From positions 15,084,839 through 15,148,838 of the forward strand of contig NW_004955417.1 of the NCBI RefSeq assembly GCF_000276665.1: a stretch of DNA of 64,000 bases. Direction: 5' to 3'. This DNA comes from Chinchilla lanigera (Eukaryota; Chordata; Mammalia; Rodentia; Chinchillidae). Position numbers and translations under genes: made by a program. Below, one piece after another: positions 1 through 10,907 of the stretch. The notes beneath the pieces are model-generated. The model was not told the DNA's origin, made no database searches, and worked only from the letters and a program-made list of their open reading frames with translations. Each line of letters starts with the position of its first letter. Positions within the stretch are counted from its first letter, which is position 1.

Positions 1-328
1 TCTCAGAGGTGTCTTCCAGGTGTAGCTGGCTTTTGGGTTTTGAGTCTTTTGCAAGATCCTACCTCCTCAATTTATTGGGGATGAAAAATTACTTCTTACT
101 TGGCCCAGTCCCTGGTTCTTTGGCACTAGTCTATAGTATTCTTATCTCTCTTAGGCAGTCTCAGTCTTGGTATACATGAAGAACAACTAGTTTGAACAAT
201 TATGTTGCTTTTGACTGAAGTGGTACAGTCAGCAATAACAATAACATCAAACACAGCCTAGAAAATGACAGACTGTGGTAACTATTAATTTATCATCTTT
301 AACTCTATGAAGTAGATCTGTGGTTGTG
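1..328 (-). mobile_element. L1 5' UTR, copy A (distal piece)
   Basis: This closely parallels 29700-30040, inside the long L1 of this window. Shared blocks include a GCAAGATCCTACCTC motif, CCCTGGTTCTTTGGCA and CAAACACA..CCTAGAAAATGACA. Both copies lie just downstream (on the - strand) of an L1 5' end, so this is L1 5' UTR. It is cut off by the window start and interrupted at about 329 by another L1 fragment. Confidence 0.75.
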
Positions 329-1222
329 AAAAAAAAAATATTCCCCTTCTGAGTATTTTCCCAGAAAAATTAAAAATATCATACCACAGTGATATATGTG
401 CAACCGTATTTATAGCAGCATAATTTGTCATAGCTAAAGTTTGGGAACAACCCAGATGTCTATCAGTGAAGGAATGAATAAAAATGATGTGGTATTTTTC
501 TGCAATGGAGTATTACTCAGCTATGAAAAAGATAAACTTGAGGCTTTTATAGGTAAATGGATGCAACTAGAGACCATACTCATAAGTGAAATAAATCGGT
601 ACCACATGTGTAAACATCATATTGTCTCCAAGTATAAGAACCTGAAAGAGTAAATAAAACCCAAAATGTAAGGGAAAGAAATTGCTCCAAGGAAGGAACA
701 ACTGGGATGAGGGAAAGGAGAAAAAGAAAGAAAGAAGCAAGGGAAATATATATATGTATATAGAAGGATAGCTGGGATAATTGTACTGCCAATGTCTAAT
801 GGTTTATTGAAAGGAACAGTTAATGCTTAAATTATTTTGACCAATTTTGCATGCTTATATCTGGTAAACTGAACAACTAATTTGAACACAACAATATGTA
901 GTATAACAACCATTGACAAATTTCTACCATCTTTTTTAATGAAGCTCTGTATCATTTCTAATGGTTTTTTTTTATTTTTTATTCTGTTTAATGGTTTGAT
1001 CCATCTTGCATTTTTACATCTGGTAATCTGAGCAACTTTGTTGAAGATAACTATGTAATATAACAACCACTGTTAATTCCTATCATTTTGTTTTGAAACC
1101 CTGTATCATTTTTATTTTATTTTTTTTGTTTTGTTTTTTATTTTACTTTGTTTTGTTTTTGTCTATGTTGTCGTCATTTTGTTACTATTTTTTATTTTCT
1201 TTAAAATAAAAAATATTTAAAA
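329..1222 (+). mobile_element. L1 ORF2 3' end and 3' UTR nested in another L1
   Basis: Positions 441-653 translate to the C-terminal end of L1 ORF2p. A block reading roughly LLSYEKDKLEAFIGKWMQLE corresponds to the 'YYxAIKKDK..GxWMxLE' end typical of the family. A purine-rich stretch (700-760) and an AT-rich 3' UTR follow, ending near 1222 in A-rich DNA. The fragment lies on the opposite strand to the L1 5' UTR on either side, which resumes at about 1223, so it is a later insertion. Its 3' UTR contains a diverged tandem duplication (about 836-957 and 995-1114). Confidence 0.7.
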
Positions 1223-2240
1223 TGAACTGAAAGTTGTATGAAGTAAATAAGCCCCTCAATTTGGCAGTTTTGCCCTCAGTGGAAAAAATTTAAAAGGGGC
1301 TGGGGGGAAAAATAGAGTAGTAGAAGAAAAGGAAAAGATTAGAAGCAAGGCTAGAGGACAATGGACGATCACACAAACTTTGGGAACTGATGTGAAAAAG
1401 AGAAGGGAAGGAGAGAAAGAAGAAATGAAAACAAGAACAGAGCAGAGCAACAACCAAACCAGAAACCATGTTCACATTTATATAAAAATAAGAACTAACA
1501 AGGCAGAAAAATTTAACAAGCAAAAAAATGCAAGAGAGAAAGAACATTGAAAAATGTCCATTTCATGATATGTCTCTGCTGCCACTGGTAGGCAAAATGA
1601 GCAGACAGAGTCCAGATCTGTGTCAATCCTGCCAACAGCAGCTCCATGATGGGGTAGAAGGTGATCCCAGTGAGTCTGCACCCCTATCTCCACTGAAGTT
1701 TAGGCTGATTTCAGGCTGCAAGGTTGGAACTAGATCTCCCCAGCCTGCTGCAGTCTCTGTATGTACTGTAAGCTTGAACTCAGCTGAGTGCCTCTGGGAG
1801 GTAGAGCTAGCTCCCACTCCCAAATCCCAAACTCAGTTGGCCTGTCTCCAAAATGGTCTCCAGCCAATCACCCTCTCTTGTGGCAGGTCCGAATGGGACA
1901 ACTTACTAGTCACCACGGTCCCTTGCCGCCATGGCTCTGCTCCACTGGTGTGCTTCTCCATGAAGGCCTCTGGGGTCACCTGCAGTCACTGTGCATCTGC
2001 AATATCAGTTAATCCAGGCTCAGGGAGGAAGCACCACCTGCCTCCTCCTCCTTCTTCATTGAAGTTTCTCACTTACCTCCCCTGTGGGCTTCAGTTCTTA
2101 TTTCAGATCCTTCCTGGGTCCTGGGGGCCTACTCCCCTCCTTCTTCTCTTCCTCACATTGCTATATTCTAGTGTTTGGATACCAAATCTCAGAGAGCCTC
2201 TTTCTCTACTGCTCACTGCTCTGCCATCTTCCCAGAAGTC
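1223..2240 (-). mobile_element. L1 5' UTR with 5' end, copy A (proximal piece)
   Basis: This is the rest of the L1 5' UTR, parallel to about 30060-31344. Order from 1223: a gap-containing match around CCTCAATTTGGCAGTTTTG, a GA-rich block (1310-1440), then a GC-rich block (1560-2240) with many local matches to the second copy. The L1 starts on the - strand at about 2240. There, GGGAAGATGGC (complement of 2223-2233) carries the AAGATGGC core that in known L1s binds YY1 and fixes the start of transcription. The + strand of this block has a 243-codon open frame (1528-2259), which I take to be fortuitous. Confidence 0.75.
2223..2230 (-). promoter_or_regulatory. YY1-type motif at L1 start, copy A
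   Basis: AAGATGGC on the - strand lies about 10 bases inside the L1 5' end. The same motif is at the same place in the second L1 copy (31327-31334). In studied L1s this motif positions transcription initiation. Here it is a pattern match only. Confidence 0.5.
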
Positions 2241-4250
2241 TCTAAGTCAGAATTTTTAAAATTTCTTTCCTCATTTCTTTTATGAACCATTGATCATTCA
2301 AAAATGTATTATCCAATCTCCATGTATTTATGCAATTTCTGTAGTTTGCTGTTGGTTTATAGTTTCCACTGTGATCTGATGAGGTGGAATAGATTATTTC
2401 ATTTCTTTGGTATTAATTGAGATATGCTTTATGCCCTAAAATGTGATCTGTTTTGGAGAAAGTTCCATGGGCAGCTGAAAACAATGTGTATTATGGTGGT
2501 GTTAGGTGAAATGTAAATATCTGGTAAATCCATCTCTTCTATGGTATAGTTTAACTCTGATATTTCTTTTCTGTCTTGTTTTGTTTTGTTTTATTTTGTT
2601 TTTGGGGGGAGTACTGGGAATTGAACTCATGACCTCATGCTTGCCAAGCTGGTGCTGTGCCACTGAGCTATATCTTCAGTCCCCTGATATTTCTGTTTTG
2701 AATTTTTTTTTTTTTTTGTCTAGTTGTTCTGTTTGTTAGAGTGAGGTATTAAAGTCTTCCATTGGTATCTACCTTTTTATGTCAAATAGTTTTTCTTTTA
2801 TGAAATTTAGTGCTCTGACATTCCATATATATATTTACAATTATTATCTTTTCTTGGTGATTCTTCCCTTTACCAGTATGTAGTGACCTTCTTTGTGTCT
2901 TCTAACCAGTTTTTAAGTCCCGCTTGCTTTCAGGCTTTAGCTGTGAAGTTATTGGTTTCTGTCCTTTGACTTTTTTTCTTTTTGTTTCTTTGTCAATAAG
3001 GTATGTCTCTTTCATATAGATAAACAGGTGTGTTTTGGTTTTTGATCCCACCTGCCAGTCTGTGTCTTTTGTTTCACAGGTTAAGGCTATTTACATGGAA
3101 AGTTATTATTATATTTATTAGTTCTTGTCGTCGTATTATTTATCCAGTGCTAATTGTTTTTTATTTTCTTTTTGTTTAACTACTCTCCCAGTGATGTTTA
3201 TTTTTTCATTTTGGGCTTTTTGGTGATATGGACCCCAATACCTCTGTTTAGGATTCCCTCTGCAGTGCTGATTTGGTGGTCATAAATTTCTTTAGTTTGT
3301 CTTTGTCATTGAACACATCTTCATTTCTACAACTATTCTGAAGGTTAATTTGGTAAGGTAATCTGGATCGGCAGTTATTTTCTTTTATGGCTTGAAAGAC
3401 CTCACTTGAAATTCTCCTACTCTGTAGAGTTTGTGTTGAAATCTGTTATTCAGTTATTTTAGTTTTCTTTCTTTCAGATTTCTAGGACTTTGACTATGGT
3501 GTATTATGGAGAGGTTCTTTTCTGGTCTACATATTTGGGGTTCTCAATGCTTTATTTACCTGGCTAACTAGCTCATTATCTAGATTTGGAAGTTTTTCTG
3601 AAATTTTTGCTGCATATAAATTTTTATGCCATTAGTTTCTAACTCTAACGCTGTCTCAACTCTAACAATCCTTGGATTTATTCTTTCAGAGTCATTTAGG
3701 AGCTCGTGGATCATCTTCTGGTTGTTTTTTCTTGTTTTTGTTTTTGTTTTGTTTTTAAGTATCTGAATAAATAATCCACTACACAAACCTTGTCCTCAAG
3801 TCCTGATCGTCTTATCTTCTAACTAATCATGCCTACTGTCAAAACTTTTGAGTATTTCATTTGCAGGATTTCTGCTTGATGCTTTTTCATACCATCCAAT
3901 TCTTTATTGAGGTAAGCTTTTATCCTGCGTTCTTTTCAGCTGCTTAATTTATTTCTTCTTGAAACTCTTTAGTTATCTTAGTGAATTCTTAATTCAGCTA
4001 CTTATGTACATTTTCTTTAAGTTGATGATTTTAGTAAGTGCTTTATTTAGCTGCTTATTTGTCTCTTTGATCTCTCCATTTTCCCAGTTTTGTGTTTTGT
4101 TTGTGTGTTTGTTCTTTGGGTATTTATTCACTGCAGTATCTCTAGGGTCAGTTTTGGGGCACCAGTGCATTTTTTAAGGCATCTTGTTGCCTTATTTTCT
4201 CATAATTACTGTGTTTTTGTGTTGAAGTAGAAAGCTCTGTAACTATAGTA
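2241..4250 (-). mobile_element. Older L1 (HAL1-like) ORF1 region
   Basis: Read on the - strand, about 3470-3250 matches the layout of the ORF1p C-terminal domain. The stretch around 3330-3260 reads like the 'FNDKDKLKKFMTTKSAL' segment just before the end of ORF1, and the same segment occurs in the better preserved L1 at about 28.7 kb. The block 2260-3240 resembles the sequence following ORF1 in old L1 copies, and 3500-4250 would be the ORF1 N-terminal part and leader. No intact ORF remains. It is split by an ID SINE at 2568-2683 and abuts the 5' end of the younger L1 at 2240. Confidence 0.55.
2568..2683 (-). mobile_element. ID-like SINE
   Basis: The reverse complement starts GGGGACTGAAGATATAGCTCAGTG and contains the tRNA-like A and B box region, a CAAGCATGAGGTCATGAGTTCAATTCCC-type B-box segment (quoted in parts) and an A-rich tail. 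It is flanked by an 11-bp direct repeat, CTGATATTTCT, at 2557-2567 and 2684-2694, which is the target-site duplication in the host L1. Confidence 0.85.
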
Positions 4251-4479
4251 GAGATGGCTTTAGTAAGTGGATTGCTTCCTGTGATGTGCCCTTGGCTTTA
4301 GGAATGATTCAGTGTGCTAACATATACTCAACCTATTGAGTTTTAGAATCTGTTCCTACCACTTGTTATGACTGATTCAGTGTGTCAGTTTGAGAAGTTT
4401 AGACACTTAACTAGATAACTCAGCAGTTCTACATCCTAGGGTTAGAGGATATGCCTTTGGGTGGCTGTGTATGCTCTAT

Positions 4480-4885
4480 GGTGTTGTAATAGTTGATTCA
4501 TTGTATCAACTTGAGAAGTTTTTTAGAAGTTTAACCAAGCGACTCAACAGGGGGCCAGGATCCTCACTTTGTAAATATTTTCATCTTATGAGAGAGGAGG
4601 GCACAGAGATGTTATAGATGTAACATCGACCTTGAGGAGGGGTAGCCTGTATACAAGATAAGAGAGGGAAAGAGGCTTGCTCTCCCCCCTTTTTGCTCTT
4701 GCTGCTTTTGCTGTCTTCTGCTGCCATGAACTGTTGCCCCTTTGCCATGCCACCCTGCCTTGGAGCCAGATAATTATGGACTGAAACTTCCACAAATTGT
4801 GAGCTAAATTAACCTTTCCTTCCTTAATCTTGGGTATTGGATATTTTGTCTCTGCAATGAAAGAAAAATAACCAAGACTCCACTG
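4480..4885 (+). mobile_element. Solitary LTR, MaLR-like
   Basis: The 3' half (4745-4885) carries the wording typical of rodent MaLR LTRs: a GTGAGCTAAATTAACCTTTCC polyadenylation region, then TTTTGTCTCTGCAATGAAAGAAAAATAACCAAGAC at the end (quoted only to locate it at about 4850-4880). The 5' end is less clear. A TGTTGTAATAGTTGATTC block at about 4482 repeats an earlier related block at about 4365 (TGTTATGACTGATTCAG), so the LTR may start earlier or two related pieces may abut. There is no internal retroviral sequence. Confidence 0.6.
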
Positions 4886-5589
4886 CACTGGATGAATGCC
4901 TTAGATCAAGTGAGAGTATTGTTTCCTCTAGGCTGCCATGATGGAATCTCTGTGTTTCTTGATTACGTATTTCCACCTCCAAGTACATAGAGATGCTCAC
5001 CACATTTTTTAAATAACTGCTCTGTACCTAACAATTGAAAGTCATATAAATCAGAAAGTTCAAGAAGTATATTCATATAGGGATTGTTATATTCTTCTTT
5101 AATTCTTACTTAAAGTCTTGGTTATAATATATTTATTCAAGTGCTTATCTTAACTGATAACAATAAAACATTTTTCAGGTGAATTTGCAGAACAATCTAG
5201 ATTGCCAATATTTCAGTAATCTCTCTTAAATATTCAAATTTGTTTCCCTCCTTTCTAAATCATATTTGTGATTATGACCTCTGCCAGTATTCTTAAATTT
5301 TGAATTTTATTGTCTTTTTAGACTTCTCTAAATGCAGAATATCTGTAGATTTTCATTCAGCATGAAAATACTCATGTACTAAAATTTCATCTTTATGTAA
5401 GAGCATCTTTCCAATTGATTTTAGGTTCAGATTTATAGCTAAGTGTTAGTGAATACATTAATAATTATTAGTGGTATTATCATGTCAGTTGTATATAATG
5501 GGGCACCTAGTGGTGCCATGTTCTCTATCTCCTTACTGCCATTAGAGAGACGGGCATGGTAGTGGAGGATGTGAACCATAGCCAGAATG

Positions 5590-5780
5590 TTAGCATTCTC
5601 ATCCTGGCTCCACCACTTGGCAAACAGTGTCACATTAGATGATTAACTTAACCTTTCAGCATTGAGTTTTTGTTGTGTTGTTTTTTTTTTACAATGAAGT
5701 AGGTTAACAAGAATATGATTATAAGAATTAATACTGGTAAAATTGTGCCTGACATATAGCAAGTGTTGTTTTAAGTATGA
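5590..5780 (+). repeat. MIR
   Basis: The order of elements follows the MIR consensus: GGCTCCACCACTTGGC, a degraded 'taacttaacctttcag' core, and a 3' part ending GTGCCTGACATATAGCAAGTG. Diverged. Confidence 0.6.
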
Positions 5781-5857
5781 GAAGTACCACTACTCTGATG
5801 ACCTTTGTCAGGCCATGTGTCAAGCAGAAGCATAGATTGGAGCAGGAGGAAGCAGAG

Positions 5858-5936
5858 CAGGGATGGTGAACCTATGGCATGTGTGCCACAGTGGGCTGTT
5901 TTATCACTGAAAGCTCTGAAAGGTTCACCATCACTA
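5858..5936. mobile_element. Very short hAT-like MITE
   Basis: A 79-bp unit is bounded by imperfect terminal inverted repeats: CAGGGATGGTGAACCT at 5858-5873 and its near-complement, AGGTTCACCATCACT, at 5921-5935. CAG(T/G)GATGG(C/T)GAACCT-type ends are known from hAT elements. It is too short to encode anything. No clear 8-bp target duplication was seen. Confidence 0.55.
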
Positions 5937-6777
5937 TACTAGAGTCTGTGAACCAGCTAGAATACTCCAGATCTGGGAGAGTCTCAGGGGCCCAGATTTG
6001 GATTTGGCATCTAAGCAAACCACTTCATAAATGAAACCTGACAGACTTCACCAGACAGAGAGTAGGTGTCAGAAAGGCCTTGGCTATGTATCATAAGTCA
6101 TTGAAGAAATGGGGAAGTGAAATGTGGACAAAGTTCCAAGATGGAATACTTTCCTAGGGAGCAAGACAGGGTTGCATCTTCTGGCAGTTGAAAGAGAGAG
6201 CTTGATCCAGAATCAACAACTGGATGAATAAACAGAACAGGGCATACAGCAGGGAGACTTGATGCCATCTTTCTGAGCTCCTGTTGTAATCCTTGTATTC
6301 TTCTCACTTGGCACATAATTTGCCCCAGGGCTACCAATGGGCCTCATTGGTAGAAACAACTCTGAATTACAAACTTAGAACCAAGAAAACTATTTTGTTT
6401 CCTTGAAGCTTTTGTTCAGAACAGAAAATATGTAGCATAAGTTACAGGTTTAATTCAACTCAGCAGCTTTTCCTTATGTACTTAAAGTACCAGAACTTAG
6501 GCTTGCTACTTTGCACTATTAAATCATGAAATAATTTTAACTAAGGCAATGAGATGTCCACATGTTGGAAGCTGTCTTTCCAAGGAAATTTCTGTGATTG
6601 TTCAGTGTAGAAGTGGCTCTCTATTGTCTTTTTCAGGGAGGATCTGTCTATTGTCAGAATCATTTCTCTGCTACGTATGTCTACCTTTAAGTGTATACTA
6701 GCAGAACAGCTATAATACTGAATAACTGATTCTGAATTGCAGGGAGTTCATGAAAGAAACTCCCTTTATTAATTTGG

Positions 6778-6861
6778 TGTAGTGGGAATAACATAAGCTT
6801 TAAAGTCTCATCTTCTGGCCCCTCTTTTTACTGACTGTAACCTTAGGCAAATGTAATCTCT
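6778..6861 (+). repeat. MIR, 5' part (split by L1)
   Basis: This is the first half of a MIR, up to CTGTAACCTTAGGCAAATGTAATCTCT (6835-6861, MIR core 'tgtgaccttgggcaa'). It continues at 8516 after an L1 insertion. The last 19 bases are the target duplication. Confidence 0.7.
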
Positions 6862-8515
6862 TTTTTTTTAATTTTAAGAAATATAAGAAGGAAGACATAT
6901 TAACAAACATATCCATTTACAAAATAGCATAAGAACAATACAAACAAAGCAGAGTTACAGATAAAGTTGTAGGAAATTAACAATGGTTATTGTATTACTC
7001 ATTGATATCTTCAAAGTGGTTTCTCAAGAAAACAAATAGAGACATACAAGATTTATCAAACAAGTAATCATTAACTGTTCCTTTCTGTAGAGCAATAGAA
7101 GACAGTAGTACAACTATGTTAGCTATCCTGTATCTACATACATACATAATTTCCCCTTCTTTCCTTTCTCTTTTCCTACAACCCAGCTGCCCTTTCCTTT
7201 TGAGCATTTTCCTTTCGTTTCACAATGTCTATCATACCTCCTAGTTTTTATTCACTCTTTCAGGTCTTACACTAGTGAGACAGTACGATTCTTACACATG
7301 CAGGTCTGATTTATTTCACTTATGAGTATGGTCTCTAGTTGTAACCACTAACCTATAAAAGCCTCGAGTTTAATCTTTCTTTATAGCTGAGTAATATTCT
7401 GTTACATAAAAGTACCAAAATTTTTTTATCCAATCCTCAGTGGATGGACATTTGGGTTGCTTCCATAGTTTAGCAATTACAAATTGTGCTGCTATGAACA
7501 TGGATGCACATACATCGCTGTCATATGATATTTTCAGACCTTCTGGGAAAATACCCAGAAGGGGAATAGCTGGGTTGAATGGAACCTCTAGACCTAGTCG
7601 GCTGAGGAGTCTCCAAACTGATTTCCACAGTGGTTTCACCAGTCTGCATTCCCACCAGCAATGGAGAAGAGTTCCTGTTTCTCTACAGCCTCGCCAGCAT
7701 TTGTTATTGGTTGATTTCTTAATGCTAGCCATTCTTACTGGGGTGAAATGAAATGTCAGTGTTGTTTTAATTTGCATTTCTCGAATGACTAATGATGTTG
7801 AACATTTTCTCATGTATTTATTTGCCATTTGTATTTCTTTATCTGAGAAGTGTGTATTCATCTCAGCTGCCAATTTTTGGATTGGGTCTTTGAATTTGGG
7901 GGGCTGGTATTTTTTAATTCTTTATATGTTCTAGATAGAAGACCTTTGTCCAAGGGACAGTCAGCTAAAATTTTTCCCCAATTGTGGGTTTTCTTTTTAC
8001 TATGCCTGATTTCTTTAGACGTGTAGAAACTTTTCAGTAGGATGAAATCCCAGTTGTTGATTCTTTGAAGTATTTCACGGGCAGTTTGGTTTTTGTTCAT
8101 GAACTCTCTGCCTACCCCTATGTCTTCAAGGTTCTTACCTGCTTTCTCTTCCAATAGCTTTAGTGTTTCTGGTTTAATATTGAGATCTGTGATCCATAGT
8201 GACTTGAGCTTGGTCAAGTGATAGACTTGAGTCTACTTTCAGTCTTTGGCAGGTGGCAAGCCAGTTTTTCCAGCACCATTTATTAAAGAGGCTATCATTC
8301 TTCCAATGAGTTTGTTTGGCCCCTTTATCAAAGATTAGGTGGTTGAGTGTGTTTATGGTTGTGCCTGTTTCTTCCAGTCTGTTGCACTGATCCTCAGGTC
8401 TGTTTTTTAGCCAGTACAGGTTGATTTTATTACAGTAGCTTTGTAGTTAATTATATTAAATTTCAGGTCAGGGATTGTGATTCCACCTGACTTGTCCTTG
8501 TTGCCCAGGATTGCT
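6862..8515 (-). mobile_element. 5'-truncated L1 with perfect 19-bp target duplication
   Basis: On the - strand this is the last 1.65 kb of an L1. ORF2 C-terminal segments are clear: ITDLNIKPETLKLLEE (8217-7858 frame) and, after a frameshift, the Cys-rich end with CWRGCRETGTLLHCWWECR and AIPLLGI..FIAAQFVIAKLWKQPKCP (7873-7370 frame). The 3' UTR runs to 6870, with a short tail seen as nine Ts at 6861-6869. TTAGGCAAATGTAATCTCT is found intact at 6843-6861 and 8516-8534. The host was a MIR. The copy encodes no usable protein. Confidence 0.93.
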
Positions 8516-8690
8516 TTAGGCAAATGTAATCTCTCTGAGCTTCGATTTCTTCAACTGAACATTGGATTGAATATCTTTTACCTTTCACAATTGTTTTGGG
8601 ATGCTATATCTAATAGATAGTACAGTTAAATAGATGCCTTATACATACTGAGTTCTTAATATTTATTTCTTTCCCGCTACCGCTCTTTTA
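8516..8690 (+). repeat. MIR, 3' part (split by L1)
   Basis: It continues the MIR from 6861: AATCTCTCTGAGCTTCGATTTC matches the MIR 'cctctctgagcctcagtttc' core, followed by a degraded 3' part. Confidence 0.7.
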
Positions 8691-8993
8691 TACACAAAGC
8701 CTGGCCCACTAAAAGAGACACCTAAATGGAATTCCAGCCTTCAGTCTCTCTTCCTTGCAACTTACCTTTCCAAGGTCTTATAAATGGATTATACAGTCTC
8801 CTGAAGTAAACCAACAGTGGCTGTATCACCCTGCTGTGCTGACCTCAACAGCACTGTATAGCCACCCTCAACCTTGTGAGTGAAGCTTTGCTTTTAAGGC
8901 TTCAGCTCCTTAGACATGGCCTGTACGCTGTTTAAACTAACATATTTGGCATTCCCCAAACCGACTTGTAACATCCCACTTCCTCTTCTTTTA

Positions 8994-9106
8994 TTTATTT
9001 ATTTATTTATTTATTTATTTTGGTTTTTCTCCGGTACCAGGAACCGAACTCACGACCTTGCGCTTGCCAGGCAGGCGCTTTGCCGCTGAGCTAAATCCCC
9101 AGCCCC
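8994..9106 (-). mobile_element. Young ID-like SINE
   Basis: The reverse complement begins GGGGCTGGGGATTTAGCTCA, has intact A- and B-box regions and ends GTACCGGAGAAAAACC plus an A-rich (TAAA)n tail, seen here as (TTTA)n at 8990-9020. A 15-bp target duplication, CTTCCTCTTCTTTTA, lies at 8979-8993 and 9107-9121. Confidence 0.93.
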
Positions 9107-10589
9107 CTTCCTCTTCTTTTAATCTCTTCCTTCTGTGCCAGTTGAAATCCTATCCACTCTTCTGACCAGAACCGCTAAAAATGCTGTCTTTTCCATTAAG
9201 CTTCTTCTGGGGACCATGTTTAAGCATGAGAGTACCCTTCTCTGAAACCTTCTAGCACTTTATGCCACATTGTTATGCTCCTTTTTGCCTTATTTTTCAC
9301 ATTTTATTTATGTGTAACTTTTTGTGTTGTATTCCTCCTCAGCTGTCTCTACAGAAAGGATCATATCTAATTTGTCATTATGCTTCTTAGAGTCTCCCGT
9401 GCAATAGAGATGCTCAATAAAAATATATTAAATGGAGAGAACACATGAATGTCTTTGTTCCTTTTTGACAATATTCCAAAAAATCACATTGTTCATCACT
9501 ATTTTATTGGACTAATGAGTACATTTTGGTTTTCCAAACTGAACCATGTCAGGATGCGGTACACTATTCATCGGTGGTATCATCCACCATAAACACATAT
9601 CCTAATGTCATTACACTGCACAGGCTCTTGGTGAGATCATTGACTATTCTGCCAAGCCCATTTGTCCCTCAAACAGAGGCTAGTTCTTAAATAGTAAGAT
9701 AAATTAATCTCCTTGGCCTTAGTCCAAAAAACAGAATTAAGTTTGGGTGACTTTTTCCTTCAGGAGCATTTAGTTCATTTAAAAATTTGACCTTGTAGAG
9801 TTGAGTTATACTGCAGAACTCTAAGATTTGTCTGTTTGTATTATGTCATTCCACGATTGTTAATGAGATTTATAAGCAAACTTACTGTATTACCTTATGG
9901 ATTTTATTTTTAAATAAAAAACATGGGAAACATGTCCATAGTGTTAAATCAAACTATCCATAGGTTCTGAGTAAAAATTCAGAAATTAGTGTGCATAGAC
10001 AACAAAGGGAGCTTATTTTGTTGTCAGTTTATAATTTTATTATTTTAAATTTTAGCTAAGTGTTATTAGTATATTAATATGTCAGTAAAACTAGTCTCTA
10101 CTGGGAAAAATAAAAATAATTGTAAGGTAAAGTAATTCTATCACTCTAAAAGGGGTATTGCATGTTTTAAGTGAGCCTAAGTGTAAGAAATTTCTGGCCC
10201 TGTATCTGAAACCTTTGAGGTTTTTCTCTTTCCTCATCCTACTGTGTATGCTGTTGAAGATTCCATTTTTAAACTATCCACATTTCAGAATTACATGTTT
10301 GAAACTTACTCTTTGTAGTAAAATTGGCAATGAATGTTTTAATTCTTGTATAGATCATGGAACTTGTTTCCCCACTGGGAAAGATGATACTTAGTTTGGC
10401 CCACTGTCATATACCAGATGAAGGTGTCTAAAAGTTTAGTACAAAATGTAAATGAAAAGAAATATGAAAACACAAGAGTGACAGTGAGCTACCCCAATGG
10501 GAATGTGGAAAGAAGGAAAATAAAATTATCTTTTTACTTTGCACTATTAAGTCATCAAATAATTAGCCAAAAGATAATGCAGAGTAACC

Positions 10590-10907
10590 TTAAAAAGAAG
10601 TACTTCCAGACAGGCACAACAGGTTGAGTATTAGAATATGTAAAGAAAGAAACTTTCCCTCAGAAGAAGAGCTGGTCAGATCTGGAGACCTAGGAAGGTC
10701 CCAGCAGCATTTATTAGCAGGGATTCTCCTGGCAGCATCCAGTGAAATGTACCCAAGTGTAGGATTTGCCTGGTAGTTAAATCCATCTTGAGAATTGAAT
10801 TTAGGTGCTATCAAATCTCCATGTCGAACATTTAAATCATGTAACCACCTGAACAACCTTCTAATAGTTTGGCTCCCAGCGCAGTTCGTCTGCAGAAAGA
10901 CTATCAT
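10590..10907 (-). other. Unrecognised ORF, 105 codons
   Basis: This is an open frame on the - strand with a balanced, protein-like composition for its first two thirds (Trp, Arg and Asn residues, for example RRLFRWLHDLNVRHG and GFNYQANPTLGYIS). The last third is low-complexity Ser/Leu. I recognise no family. It has no upstream partner exon or polyadenylation context. It may be an old repeat or a retrocopy fragment. Confidence 0.2.

Noticed and set aside
7440..7751. 103-codon + strand ORF
   Set aside because: It is the antisense shadow of L1 ORF2 (the - strand gives the Cys-rich ORF2 end). The same applies to 26360-26671, 27087-27287 and 27898-28134.
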